Assembly (NCBI GenBank): GCA_964512655.1
Contig: CAZEJT010000008.1
Coordinates: 1 to 64,000 of the forward strand
Direction: 5' to 3'
Length of the DNA stretch: 64,000 nt
Source of the DNA: VBOC01 sp964512655
Lineage (GTDB): Bacteria > Bacteroidota > Ignavibacteria > UBA10030 > SZUA-254
Part shown: positions 26,392 to 35,728 of the stretch, piece after piece
How the letters are laid out: every line of letters starts with the position of its first letter
How positions within the stretch are numbered: the stretch's first letter is position 1
Notes under the pieces: generated by a model
Databases searched by the model: none
Told to the model about the DNA's origin: nothing
What the model saw: only the letters and a program-made list of their open reading frames with translations
Position numbers and translations under genes: made by a program

Positions 26392-27386
26392 CGCATCCCT
26401 TTGCGCGGCTCGCCGCGGCGGGGCTCCTCTTCCTTGGAATCGCGGCGGCAGCCCCCCGGACCGGCGGTCAGGGCCCAGCCATCCCCGGCGACGCATCCAT
26501 AACCTTCTATTCGATCAGGGCGCTCGATGAGCGTAACGTGTTCGCCGTCGGCAAGCCCGGCATCATCGCACACTCCACCGACGGCGGGAAGACATGGACC
26601 CTGCAGTCGCATCCGGCCCCCGCCGGAACGGATTTATTCGGCGTCGATTTTTCCGACAGGAGCCACGGGTTGATCGTCGGCGGGAAGGGGACGATTCTTC
26701 GGACGACGGATGGAGGCTCCGCGTGGTCGGAGGTCCCGGCGGGAACGCCGGAGAACCTCGTCTCGGTGCATATGGGGACTTCTCAGGTAGGCTGGATCGC
26801 CGGTTTCCTCGGTACGATTCTGAAGACAACCGACGGGGGGGCAAGCTGGTCGGGTCAGCGAAGCGGCGTATTCGACAATCTCTGGTCGGTCTCGGCAGCC
26901 GACTCGGGCGAATGCTTCGTCACGGGAGGGAGCGGAACGATCCTCGCAACATCCAACGGGGGAAGAAGCTGGAAGACCGAAACGAGCGGCGTCCAGAGTT
27001 TTCTCTACTCCGTGAGGTTCCGCGGCCCGCAGACGGGGTGGGCTGTCGGAGGATACGGCGCCATACTCAATACAACGAACGGCGGACGCTCATGGGAAAA
27101 GCAGAACCTCGTCCCCTATTTGAGCGCCTTCCAGTCGAAGGCCTTTCATTACTCCGTCTACCCCTTCGACGCGCGATCGTGCATCGTTACCGGAACCGCG
27201 GGAACAGTGCTCAGGACAACGGATGGGGGGACGACGTGGAGCAAGGCCGATTCAAGGACCGGGGTAGTGCTTTTTGGAGCCGACTTTGCCGACAAAAAAA
27301 CCGGCTGGGCGGCCGGTTCTTCGGGGACGATTATCAAAACGTCGGACGGCGGCGTCACCTGGCGGATCAGCCGGGGCGCCCGGTAG
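26388..27386 (+). CDS. Ycf48-like/BNR-repeat beta-propeller protein, secreted
   Basis: A 332-residue exported protein. A signal peptide (LAAAGLLFLGIAAAA) is followed by six or seven repeats of the GxxGTILRTTDGGxxW type (HSTDGGKTW, RTTDGGSAW, KTTDGGASW, ATSNGGRSW, NTTNGGRSW, RTTDGGTTW, KTSDGGVTW), spaced about 42 residues apart. These are the blades of a Ycf48/sialidase-like propeller. Despite the photosystem name, such proteins are common in non-phototrophs with unknown roles. Its GTG overlaps the previous stop (GTGA). Its own stop TAG lies in the repeat at 27382. Confidence 0.88.
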   Translation: MTHPFARLAAAGLLFLGIAAAAPRTGGQGPAIPGDASITFYSIRALDERNVFAVGKPGIIAHSTDGGKTWTLQSHPAPAGTDLFGVDFSDRSHGLIVGGKGTILRTTDGGSAWSEVPAGTPENLVSVHMGTSQVGWIAGFLGTILKTTDGGASWSGQRSGVFDNLWSVSAADSGECFVTGGSGTILATSNGGRSWKTETSGVQSFLYSVRFRGPQTGWAVGGYGAILNTTNGGRSWEKQNLVPYLSAFQSKAFHYSVYPFDARSCIVTGTAGTVLRTTDGGTTWSKADSRTGVVLFGADFADKKTGWAAGSSGTIIKTSDGGVTWRISRGAR

Positions 27387-27444
27387 GCGCAGGCTTCAGC
27401 CTGCGCGAATCCTCGATGTACGCACCCTAAAGGGTGCGCCTACC
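27382..27444. repeat. REPIN-like inverted pair of family-A palindromes
   Basis: The element starts GGTAGGCGCA (27382-27391) and ends with the exact inverse TGCGCCTACC (27435-27444). The left arm carries stem CGCAGGC-TTCA-GCCTGCG. The right arm, read on the minus strand, has CGCACCC-TTTA-GGGTGCG. A 13-base spacer separates them. Both convergent neighbours end with the TAG of the GGTAGG border. It probably also works as a two-way terminator. Confidence 0.85.
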
Positions 27445-29857
27445 GCATCTTCTCTATTGAGCTGATCTCCCTCAGGAGGTCCTTCTTTGTGAAGCGGGAC
27501 TTGCTCATGATGGTCGAGATAAACCCCTGCATCTGAGATTTGGTCTCCTCATCCACCTCCATTGAAGTCAGGATGATAATCGGGGTGTTTCTCGTGCTCA
27601 CCTGCTGCTTGAGCTGGTACGCCACGTTGAAACCCGAGATGTCCGGCATGATGAGGTCAAGGATGATCAAATCGGGCGCTTCCGACGCGGCGATTCTGAC
27701 CCCCTCCTTGCCGTTCATCGACTTGATCACTTCGTATCCTTCCGCCTCCAGAATCACATGGATCAGATCCGCCGCGTTCCGGTCGTCGTCGATGATCAGA
27801 ACCTTCGGATGCTGCTTCTGTTTGATCGCGCGAAGGGGAATTTTCTGCATCACTTTGAGGAGTTCTTCCCGGTTGACGGGCTTGACGAAGTAATCGAGGG
27901 CTCCCATGCTGAATCCGAGCTTTTTCTCGTCGGTGATGGAGATGATCACGATCGGTATGTTTTTGCAGATAGGGTGGCGCTTGAGCTCCTTCAGCACCTG
28001 CCACCCGTCTTTGATCGGCATGATCATGTCGAGCGTGATGATACTCGGCTTCAGCCTCTTGGCCTTCTCCAGACCCTCGGCGCCGTCCCGGGCGACCTCC
28101 GTCCGGTAGCCGGCTTCGTGCAGGTACATCTGGATCAGCTGCGCTGCCTGCGCATTGTCCTCGATGATGAGGACCATCGGCTTTTCTCCGTCGGGAAGAA
28201 CGGCGAGCTGCTCCTGCGCCACATGGATAAGCTGGTCGGCAGACTCGATGACCTCTCCGGCGACGACCATCGGGATCCGGAATCGGAACGTGCTCCCCTT
28301 CCCCCACTCGCTTTCGACCGAAATCTGCCCGCCATGCAGCTCCACAAGTCTCTTCGTGATAACCAGTCCGAGGCCGGTGCCCTCGGCAGATCCCCGCGCA
28401 TTCTTCCCCTGCTGGAAGGCATGGAAGAGCCGCGCAAGGTCTTCGGGCTTGATCCCCAGCCCCTGGTCTCTCACTTCCACCTCGATCTCATTTACGAAGC
28501 GGTGAATCGCGACGGTAATGATGCCGTCCTTACTGCTGTACTTGATCGCGTTCGAGACAAGGTTTACGAGGATTTGCTTGAAACGGGTCTGGTCCACAAC
28601 CAGCTGCTCGATGTCCGGAGCGATGTCGAACGCCAGCTTTGCCCCCTTCTGATGGAGAGCCGCCTGCATCACCCGCTCGACGCTTTCGACGAAGTATGAG
28701 ACGGGGTAGGCGTCGAGATGCAGCTCCATCTTCCCGGCTTCGATTTTCGATAGGTCGAGTATGTCGTTAATGAGCCCCTGCAGGTGCTTGCCGCTTTCAT
28801 TGATGTTCCGCATGAAATCGGTCACTTTTTCCTGGGGGAGGGCCTTCAGCTCGCTCGTAAGGATCTCCGAGAAACCCACAATTGCGTTCAACGGGGCTCT
28901 CAGCTCGTGGCTGAAGGTCGCCAGGAAACGCTTCAGGGTCTCGTTCGCGTCGTCCGTTCTCTTTTTCTCGTTTTCCAGCTCGATGTTCTTGACGGTAATC
29001 TCGTCCATCAGCCGCTTGCGGCTCGTCCCGATGGCCAGCTCATTGGCTATGATCGTAAGTAGCTTCAGATCCTCCTGCACATACTGGTCGACCTTGGGTG
29101 AGAGGACCTCCAGCACACCCTGCAACTCGTTCTGAACCATCAGAGGGATCGAAATCAGCGTCTTCAGTTTGAGCGCGGTAGTCTCGCTGAGGAAGTAGGC
29201 GGCAATCGTGCTCCTGGAGAGCTCATCCGTCACGATGGTCTTGCGTCCGATCACCGTTTGCACGGCGATCGTCCTCGTCTTTTCGTGAACGATCTGATGT
29301 TCCACTTCCGGATCGACGCGTACATCGATCAGTGACGGGGCCATCAGATGCAGGAGAGAGGATCGCTGGTCGTAGCGGTAGATGCAGACGAACTTGCTTG
29401 GAATCCCCATGAAAGCGGCAATGCGTTCGCCGGCGCTGAGACAGAGCTCATCGAGGTGAGGAGCGACATTGATCACGTGAGAGACCTGCATCAGCATCTC
29501 TTTTTGCTGCTGCTGGTGCTTCTGCTGTGTGATGTCCTGGAAAAACACCGAGATTCCGCTTTCCGTCGGATAGATCCGGATATCGTACCACGCCTCGAAT
29601 CGCTCATCGCGGTACGAGGTTTCAAAACTCTGGAAAGCCCTCTTTTCCATCGCGAAGCGATATTTCTCGCCGAGCTCGGCATCGCGCGCGTTGGGAAACA
29701 CCTCAAATACGTTTTTTCCGAGTACCTGCTCCCTCTTCAGTCCGGTCCCTTCCTCGGCGGCTCTGTTCCAGTACGTGAACCGATAATCGGTGTCGAGCGC
29801 GAAGAAACCCCCTGATATTCCTTCGAGGATTTCCTCAAACTGCTCAGCGTTCTTCAT
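27440..29857 (-). CDS. Hybrid sensor histidine kinase (PAS-GAF-HisKA-HATPase-REC-REC)
   Basis: An 805-residue cytoplasmic-looking kinase with no membrane segments. Domains in order: PAS (about 5-110), GAF (about 120-280), coiled linker, HisKA with H-box FSHELRAPLNAIVGF, HATPase with N-box LVNLVSNAIKYSS, G1 DQGLGIKPED and G2 GTGLGL (about 420-535), then two receiver domains. REC1 has IIEDN...ITLDMIMP (about 565-680) and REC2 has IIDDD...IILDLIMP (about 686-800); both phospho-acceptor aspartates are present. Each receiver has a conserved switch Thr/Ser, and REC1 has the lysine in FVKPVN; REC2's equivalent is less clear. No partner regulator is adjacent. The stop codon lies in the repeat at 27382-27444. 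Confidence 0.95.
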   Translation of the reverse strand: MKNAEQFEEILEGISGGFFALDTDYRFTYWNRAAEEGTGLKREQVLGKNVFEVFPNARDAELGEKYRFAMEKRAFQSFETSYRDERFEAWYDIRIYPTESGISVFFQDITQQKHQQQQKEMLMQVSHVINVAPHLDELCLSAGERIAAFMGIPSKFVCIYRYDQRSSLLHLMAPSLIDVRVDPEVEHQIVHEKTRTIAVQTVIGRKTIVTDELSRSTIAAYFLSETTALKLKTLISIPLMVQNELQGVLEVLSPKVDQYVQEDLKLLTIIANELAIGTSRKRLMDEITVKNIELENEKKRTDDANETLKRFLATFSHELRAPLNAIVGFSEILTSELKALPQEKVTDFMRNINESGKHLQGLINDILDLSKIEAGKMELHLDAYPVSYFVESVERVMQAALHQKGAKLAFDIAPDIEQLVVDQTRFKQILVNLVSNAIKYSSKDGIITVAIHRFVNEIEVEVRDQGLGIKPEDLARLFHAFQQGKNARGSAEGTGLGLVITKRLVELHGGQISVESEWGKGSTFRFRIPMVVAGEVIESADQLIHVAQEQLAVLPDGEKPMVLIIEDNAQAAQLIQMYLHEAGYRTEVARDGAEGLEKAKRLKPSIITLDMIMPIKDGWQVLKELKRHPICKNIPIVIISITDEKKLGFSMGALDYFVKPVNREELLKVMQKIPLRAIKQKQHPKVLIIDDDRNAADLIHVILEAEGYEVIKSMNGKEGVRIAASEAPDLIILDLIMPDISGFNVAYQLKQQVSTRNTPIIILTSMEVDEETKSQMQGFISTIMSKSRFTKKDLLREISSIEKMR

Positions 29858-29916
29858 GATGGACCTGTGATCTTGTGAAGATTCCCAATCCCGGGGTAGA
29901 ACCAGCGAAACGGCTG

Positions 29917-29946
29917 AACGTTACGTAATTCTACAATAACATGCAA
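29917..29946 (-). promoter_or_regulatory. Promoter for the hybrid kinase
   Basis: Minus strand TTG (29946..29944), 20-base spacer, TAACGTT (29923..29917). A weaker match to the shared consensus than most of the others. The rest of the 29858-30118 gap shows no gene. Confidence 0.5.
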
Positions 29947-30118
29947 GATATTTTTTAAGGAAGGCTTTAGGTAAGTCCATAAAGGCTAAGTATTATCAGC
30001 CCAAGGTCGGTTCTCCACAACTTGTAAGGTCGAAAAACCCCCGAATTCACAGGGTATTGGCAGCTCTCAACAAGATATGCACACCCTCAAAAACAGGTTG
30101 ATTAAGGGGGTGAGGATG

Positions 30119-33100
30119 CTACGCGGGGAGTTGGGCCGGAGAGGGGTATTTGAGGAGGCATTCGGAACCATTCAGGAAGGAGCATGTGTCGCACGGGGGA
30201 GCACCTCCGTCTCTCCTCGCGCCCATATTCCTGTCAAAGTTTCTGGATTTTATTTTCATGAGGGAATGCCGCAAGAGCGCTTCAAACGTAGCGATCCCGG
30301 CCTCCCCGAGGTCAAAGTGAACCGGCGAAGAAGTATGATCAAGGAACACCAGGGATGCGCGTACGATTTTCTGGCGGTGGAGCTTGCGAATCATCCAGGC
30401 ATACACTTCAAGCTGAGGCCTGTAGAGTTCGGCTCGTTTCGCGATTCCTTCCGGTGGAATCTTATCGGTTTTGTAATCCACCACTTGCCATTCTTCCCGG
30501 GTATTCCGATAGAGCCTGTCGATCGTCCCTGTCAGAAAATCGTCATCGAAGCCGCAGCTGATGGAGTACTCGGTCCGGGCGTCGGAGGCGGAGAGTACCT
30601 CCTTTCCAAACGCGCTCCGAACGAATTGCCGCACATTTTTGGAGACAGCTCCGGCGATTTGCTCTTTTTGAGCATCTTCCACGAGATGGCTCTCGAATAC
30701 CAGGCGGCGGGCTCTCTCCTCCACTTCCCTGTCTTCGATTGAAGCCTCCCGTATGTCTCGCAGGATCTGGTGAGTGATCGATCCCTCGATCTCGCCCCCA
30801 CCGGTTTCGTCCGCTTCATCCTCCTCCTCCGGCCGGAGCAGAGGCCTGTTTGTTTCGGGGAGTCCGAGGACGTATTTGAGATAGTATTTTGCCGGGCATT
30901 CGAGGTATGTCCTGATCTGAGTCGCCGAAAAGATCTCTCCCCGAACCCGCCCCACAACCGGTTCAATCCACAACTCTGCGGGAATCCCCCTGGTAGGCGG
31001 TGCGCAGGACTCAGAAACTGCCGCAGCCGGCGCATCTGCGCGGTTGGAGTCTGCCACGGTCACGTGTAGCCGCAAGGAGTGCATAATCTCCTCTCCGGCG
31101 ATTCTGACCTTCTTTGGCGGGAGCACGAGCTCACCCTCCCGGACAGAATCGGCCGCCAGGCCCAATCCTCCCAGGACCCAGTCCATGTAGCATGGTGCCC
31201 CGGAACGCGGTGAAATCCGGCCCGAGAGGGCGATCATGTCGCGCGCCCTCGTGCATGCCACATAAAAGATTCGTTTTTCTTCTGCCTCCGTCTTTAGCCG
31301 GCTGAAACGCTTCATCAGCTCAAAGTAGGGCGACCGAATGTCAGGCTCCGAATCGGAATTGCCGGGGATCTCAAATGCGATCCCCATAGACGGATCGATG
31401 TACGGCGAGTCGTCGTAGACGAACCTGCGGTCGAGGAAGGGAAGAAAAACGATGGGGAATTCGAGTCCTTTCGCAGCATGGATCGTCATCACGCGAACGC
31501 AATTGTCAGACTCCTCCGGAAGGGCCTGCCCTTCGCGCGCTTCCCGGTCGGTGAGCATCGAGAGACGCTCCACGAAATCGAAGAGCGAATGAAAACCCCT
31601 TCCTTCGAACTCGCGGGCAGTCCTGAGGAGCTTCTGCACATTCGCTTTCGCCTGGGGCCCTGAGGAGGGAGAGGAAATGATCCCGTGCCAGCCGGTCTGG
31701 AGCATGATGCGCTGGACAAGGAGAGGGACCGGAAGCCTCTTTGCCACTCCGAGGTCCTCCACGAGAGTTGCCGCGGCCCGATGCAAGAGTTCCCCTTTTT
31801 GATTCGCTGCGAGGTGTCGCAGCTTCTCCCAGAGCGTGGGGCGGCGGACTCTGGAGAGCTCGAAAAGAAGTGAATCCGGGAACGCGAAAAAGGGAGAGCG
31901 AAGAACCGCCGCCAGCGCCACATCGTCGTCCGGGTTCAGGAGAAATCTGAAGAATGAGAGGAGGTCGAGGATCTCCTGCGTCTGATAGAAGCCGATCCCC
32001 CCCGAAAGGATGAAGGGAACCCGCTCCGCGGCGAGAGCCTTCTCCAGTTCTTCCAGACGGGTGCGGCCCCTGAGGAGTATCGCTACGTCGTTGTACCGGG
32101 CTCCCCTCGGAGATTCGTTCTCTCTCTCGTACACGGTCGCGCCCTCCGCGATGAGCTCTCCGATTCTCCGGGCCACCATCCGGCACTCAAGCCCGGCAGC
32201 GCCGATTCCCGCCTCTGAGGCTCCTTGCGCCTCCCCACGGGGCGGGACGACGAGAAGCTCTATCCGTCCCTCGGCGCCGTTGGCCCTTCCCCTGATCAGG
32301 TCATGGTGGGGTATGCCGAACCGTGACGGACCCTCCGCCATCGTCCGGGAGAAGACGCGGTTTACAAAATCGACAGGACCCGTCAGAAGCCGGAAGCTCT
32401 CTGCAAGGGAAATGCTGTGCTCAGCTTCGGGTCCCGATGCGGCTTCGATGGCCTGCCTCGTCTCCTCGAATATCCCCACCTCCGCATTGCGGAAGCTGAA
32501 AATGGATTGCTTCGGATCCCCGACGATGAACAGGTTTCCGGTAGTGAAGTTGGATATCAGCAGCCTGACGATCTCGTACTGAAGGTGATCGGTGTCCTGG
32601 TACTCATCGATCATGATGAATTTTAGCTTCTCGGCAAGCAGTCTCCGGATCTCTTCGCTCCGGAGGAGATCGCGGGCCTTCACGAGAAGGTCATCGAAGT
32701 CGAGCTGGCCGGACTCTGCTTTTCTTTCGCCGTAGATCACCACCGTTTCGCGGTACACCTTCAGAAGGACCCGGATGCACTTCAGAAGTACTCTCTCGGC
32801 CCCGGAAGATGATTCCGCCACTGCGGCGTCGAGGAACCCGGAAAGGGACTTCCGGTGAGCGGCAAGAATCGCGGCGTCCTCATCTGAGGCCTTCTCAACG
32901 TCAAACCCGTTCCCTCCCCGGCCCCTGCGGAGTTTTCCGTCGGATGTCAGGACTGCCTCGGCTACTTCGCGATACCATCGCACTTTTTCATCCGGCACGA
33001 AGCCGTCAGACCAGCGGGAGAGGATTTCCATCACTTCGTCCCTCTTCCTTCCGCTCGCGCATCCGAGGAGCCTCCGGAGCGCCTCCCGCCAGGGGGTCTC

Positions 33101-33754
33101 GTCTACCAGAGCGGCCGCCTCCGTTTCCGCCATCTTACGTCGTCGCTCCAGTATCTCTTCGTCGGTCAGCTCTTCGCTGAGAGGGCCCGCCGGGCTCATG
33201 ATTCGTTCGATCACTTCCCGCTTCCCGAGCCAGCCCTCCAGAAACCGGAGGACCCTCTTCCTCCCGATGAGCCGGAGCGCCGTGGAGAGCCCCTCGTTCT
33301 CGGGCGAATCGCGGCGTGACATGAATGCCTCGAGTGTGTCCCGGAGAGCCTCCTTCAGTAGAAGCTCTCGATCAACCCCCTCGACCACGGTAAACGCGGC
33401 GTCGACTCCCGCCTCGACTGGGTGTTCGCGAAGCAGCTGCGCGCAGAAGGAGTGAATCGTCCCGATATTCGCTGCGGAGAGCTCGTCGCGGGCGCGCTCA
33501 AGGAGCCGACGCTCTTCGGGCGACTCCGAGCGGCCGATCTTCGACTCGATCAGCTCGGCAATGCGCTTCCGCAGTTCGCCCGCGGCATTCTCGGTAAATG
33601 TTATTGCCGCGAGACTTCCGACCCGCTCGCGCGTGCGGAGAAGGATCTCGACGAATCTCCGGACGAGGACCGTCGTCTTCCCGGCGCCTGCGTTTGCAAC
33701 AACCGATACGTGGGAGCTGTACTGAAGGGCTTTTTCCTGATGTCCTGTGAGCAC
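30119..33754 (-). CDS. UvrD/AddA-type helicase-nuclease with putative 4Fe-4S nuclease domain
   Basis: A 1211-residue SF1 helicase fused to a RecB-type nuclease. Helicase motifs: Walker A NAGAGKTTVLV, AAITFTENAAGELR, Walker B IMIDEYQDTDHLQYEIV, GDPKQSIFSFRNAE, RVMTIHAAKGLEFPIVFLP and EEKRIFYVACTRARD. The C-terminal nuclease shows FSATQIRTYLECPAKYYLKY, GSITHQILRD and the catalytic WQVVDYKTDK. One cysteine in YLECPAKYY plus CDTC-x7-C at the C-terminus match the Fe-S staple of AddB and Cas4 nucleases. The GTG start lies four bases after the rtcB stop. An AddB or RecC partner gene is not in the window. Confidence 0.88.
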   Translation of the reverse strand: MLTGHQEKALQYSSHVSVVANAGAGKTTVLVRRFVEILLRTRERVGSLAAITFTENAAGELRKRIAELIESKIGRSESPEERRLLERARDELSAANIGTIHSFCAQLLREHPVEAGVDAAFTVVEGVDRELLLKEALRDTLEAFMSRRDSPENEGLSTALRLIGRKRVLRFLEGWLGKREVIERIMSPAGPLSEELTDEEILERRRKMAETEAAALVDETPWREALRRLLGCASGRKRDEVMEILSRWSDGFVPDEKVRWYREVAEAVLTSDGKLRRGRGGNGFDVEKASDEDAAILAAHRKSLSGFLDAAVAESSSGAERVLLKCIRVLLKVYRETVVIYGERKAESGQLDFDDLLVKARDLLRSEEIRRLLAEKLKFIMIDEYQDTDHLQYEIVRLLISNFTTGNLFIVGDPKQSIFSFRNAEVGIFEETRQAIEAASGPEAEHSISLAESFRLLTGPVDFVNRVFSRTMAEGPSRFGIPHHDLIRGRANGAEGRIELLVVPPRGEAQGASEAGIGAAGLECRMVARRIGELIAEGATVYERENESPRGARYNDVAILLRGRTRLEELEKALAAERVPFILSGGIGFYQTQEILDLLSFFRFLLNPDDDVALAAVLRSPFFAFPDSLLFELSRVRRPTLWEKLRHLAANQKGELLHRAAATLVEDLGVAKRLPVPLLVQRIMLQTGWHGIISSPSSGPQAKANVQKLLRTAREFEGRGFHSLFDFVERLSMLTDREAREGQALPEESDNCVRVMTIHAAKGLEFPIVFLPFLDRRFVYDDSPYIDPSMGIAFEIPGNSDSEPDIRSPYFELMKRFSRLKTEAEEKRIFYVACTRARDMIALSGRISPRSGAPCYMDWVLGGLGLAADSVREGELVLPPKKVRIAGEEIMHSLRLHVTVADSNRADAPAAAVSESCAPPTRGIPAELWIEPVVGRVRGEIFSATQIRTYLECPAKYYLKYVLGLPETNRPLLRPEEEDEADETGGGEIEGSITHQILRDIREASIEDREVEERARRLVFESHLVEDAQKEQIAGAVSKNVRQFVRSAFGKEVLSASDARTEYSISCGFDDDFLTGTIDRLYRNTREEWQVVDYKTDKIPPEGIAKRAELYRPQLEVYAWMIRKLHRQKIVRASLVFLDHTSSPVHFDLGEAGIATFEALLRHSLMKIKSRNFDRNMGARRDGGAPPCDTCSFLNGSECLLKYPSPAQLPA

Positions 33755-33758
33755 TCTC

Positions 33759-35219
33759 TCAGCCTTTCATCACGGCGAGCGGGACAAGGCGTGCGACCTT
33801 GCGGGCGATGCCCGCCCCGTGCACAACATCCACCACGCGGCTCACGTCCTTGTATGCATCGGGTTTCTCCTCGACAAGCCCCGAGCGCGTCTCGCCTCGC
33901 ACGAGGATTCCCCTCGCTTTCATCTCCCGGTCAAGCTCGTCGGGGGTTGTCTCCCTCTTCGCCTGGGTGCGGCTCATCGACCGGCCGGCGCCGTGGCACG
34001 ACGACCCGAACGACTCCTTCATTGCCAGCTCCGTGCCTGCGAGGATGTACGAGCACGTGCCCATGCTTCCGGGGATGAGAACCGGCTGGCCCGCCTCCCT
34101 CAGCTCCTCCGGGAGGATGGGATGACCCTTCGGGAAAGCTCTTGTCGCCCCTTTTCTGTGCACGAGAACGTGCCGCATCCTCCCTCCGACCATGTGCTCT
34201 TCGTGCTTGGCGATGTTGTGGCAGACGTCGTAGACAAGCCTCATGTCCGCATTTCCGAGGACGGATCTGAATGCCTCCCTGACTCCATGCGTCATCAACT
34301 GCCTGTTTGCAAATGCGAAATTCGCCGCCGCCGCCATTGCGCCGAGATACCTCCTGCCCTCGTTCGAGGAAACCGGGACGCATGCAAGCTGGCGGTCGAC
34401 AACGGTGATGGCGTGCTTTTTCATTCCCTCTTGCATCTGGTCGAGGTAATCGGTGCATACCTGGTGACCGAGGCCCCTCGACCCGCTGTGGATCAGCACG
34501 ACTACCTGTCCCTCCCTAACGCCGAATCGCCCGGCCGTGACGGGATCGAAGACCTCCGAAACGAACTCAATCTCCAGAAAGTGGTTTCCGGAGCCGAGAG
34601 TCCCGAGCTGCGGATATCCCCGCTCCTTCGCCCGATCGCTCACAAACGACGGTTCGGCATCCGGAATCCTTCCGTAATCCTCTATTCTGCCGCAGTCGGC
34701 ATCCGTCCCGTACCCCCTCCGGGCTGCCCACTGGGCCCCGTCTTCGAGCACCTCATCGAGCTCCGAGCGCGGGATTTGAACCTTCCCCTTCCGCCCCGTT
34801 CCACAGGGTATGTCGTGAAAGAGACGGTCGATCAGGAGCCCAAGTTTCGGCCGAACGTCTGAGGCGTCAAAGGGGGAGGCGAGAAGGCGCACTCCGCAAT
34901 TGATATCGAATCCGACGCCCCCCGCCGAGACCACGCCGTGCTCGGGATCTGCCGCGGCTACGCCGCCAATACAAAAGCCGTATCCTTGGTGTGCGTCTGG
35001 CATCGCGAGTGACCTGCCTACAAGACCGGGAAGAGTGGCCACGTTTGCCACCTGTTCTATCGTAAGATCCTTCTCGATCTGCGACGCAAGGGTCTCGTCC
35101 GCAAACAGGAGTCCTTCCACCCTCATCCCCGCCTTGTAGGTGGACGGGATCAGGTAACGGAAATCCCCGGCTTTCTGCAGGCGGGCTTTCGGCGCAGGTC
35201 CCCCGTGCGCTCCCTTCAT
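33759..35219 (-). CDS. rtcB: RNA-splicing ligase RtcB
   Basis: GTP-dependent ligase joining 3'-phosphate or 2',3'-cyclic phosphate RNA ends to 5'-OH. Marks: MPDAHQGYGFCIGGVAA, GGVGFDINCGVRLL (metal-binding Asp and Cys), GTLGSGNHFLEIEFV and VHRKGATRAFP. The guanylylated histidine is in SSCHGAGRSMSRTQAK. Length (486) is normal. Archease, its activator, is directly upstream, a pairing well known across bacteria and archaea. A DNA helicase-nuclease follows in the same operon. Confidence 0.96.
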   Translation of the reverse strand: MKGAHGGPAPKARLQKAGDFRYLIPSTYKAGMRVEGLLFADETLASQIEKDLTIEQVANVATLPGLVGRSLAMPDAHQGYGFCIGGVAAADPEHGVVSAGGVGFDINCGVRLLASPFDASDVRPKLGLLIDRLFHDIPCGTGRKGKVQIPRSELDEVLEDGAQWAARRGYGTDADCGRIEDYGRIPDAEPSFVSDRAKERGYPQLGTLGSGNHFLEIEFVSEVFDPVTAGRFGVREGQVVVLIHSGSRGLGHQVCTDYLDQMQEGMKKHAITVVDRQLACVPVSSNEGRRYLGAMAAAANFAFANRQLMTHGVREAFRSVLGNADMRLVYDVCHNIAKHEEHMVGGRMRHVLVHRKGATRAFPKGHPILPEELREAGQPVLIPGSMGTCSYILAGTELAMKESFGSSCHGAGRSMSRTQAKRETTPDELDREMKARGILVRGETRSGLVEEKPDAYKDVSRVVDVVHGAGIARKVARLVPLAVMKG

Positions 35220-35225
35220 GAGGCT

Positions 35226-35648
35226 TCAGATGTCGAAGAATACTCGCGCCACCGCCCCATCGGCATTCTCGCGGATCGACAATTGGTGGTAGGTCACCGC
35301 CTTGACGCCCAGTAGAGTCCGATGAATATCCGGCGCATACGGCTCTCCTCGGAGCTCTGCCTTCATCTCTCTCTCGGAAATGTCTCGGATTGAGAATTCC
35401 TTGCATATGAATCCCTCACCGTCGAAGAGGAAGAGAACTTCTTCCAGCCATCGCACCATCAACTGCTTGATGTCGGATCCCGAGAGGGCAACGATTCTCA
35501 ATTCGAGCGGCCGGACGGTCGAGAGGTCAACCATCACGGACATGAGCCCTGCCGCCGCATGAGCAAATACCTCGGCGAGTCCCGCCCCCCTCGCCTCAAT
35601 TCCCACATCCGAGGGGTGAGCGAGTATGGTATAACCAGCCTTTAACAT
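35226..35648 (-). CDS. Archease
   Basis: A 140-residue archease-fold protein that speeds up RtcB guanylylation and turnover. Family marks are HPSDVGIEARGAGLAEVFAHAAAGLMSVM, the conserved aspartate region in LVRWLEEVLFLFD-like text (LMVRWLEEVLFLFDGEG), and VKAVTYHQLSI near the C-terminus. It opens the archease-rtcB-helicase/nuclease operon. I see no TTG-N20 promoter before it; the gap upstream carries palindromic repeats. Confidence 0.93.
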   Translation of the reverse strand: MLKAGYTILAHPSDVGIEARGAGLAEVFAHAAAGLMSVMVDLSTVRPLELRIVALSGSDIKQLMVRWLEEVLFLFDGEGFICKEFSIRDISEREMKAELRGEPYAPDIHRTLLGVKAVTYHQLSIRENADGAVARVFFDI

Positions 35649-35682
35649 AGGGTATCTGACCGTGTATTGGTAGGCTCGGACT

Positions 35683-35707
35683 GTAGGCGCCGGCTTTAGC
35701 CGGCGTC
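35683..35707 (+). repeat. Family-A palindrome upstream of archease
   Basis: GTAGGCGCCGGC-TTTA-GCCGGCGTC, with the same 7-bp stem as at 22431 and 38594. It lies 35 bases upstream of the archease start. Confidence 0.85.
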
Positions 35708-35728
35708 GGCGTAATCATCGTTCGATTC

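Noticed and set aside
24646..26496. Minus-strand open frame of 616 codons opposite hmgA and the flavin protein
   Set aside because: Shadow of two genes with unmistakable motifs; no family resemblance or signal of its own.
26388..27386. Photosystem II assembly factor implying phototrophy
   Set aside because: Ycf48-like propellers are common in non-phototrophic bacteria and no photosynthesis gene is in the window.
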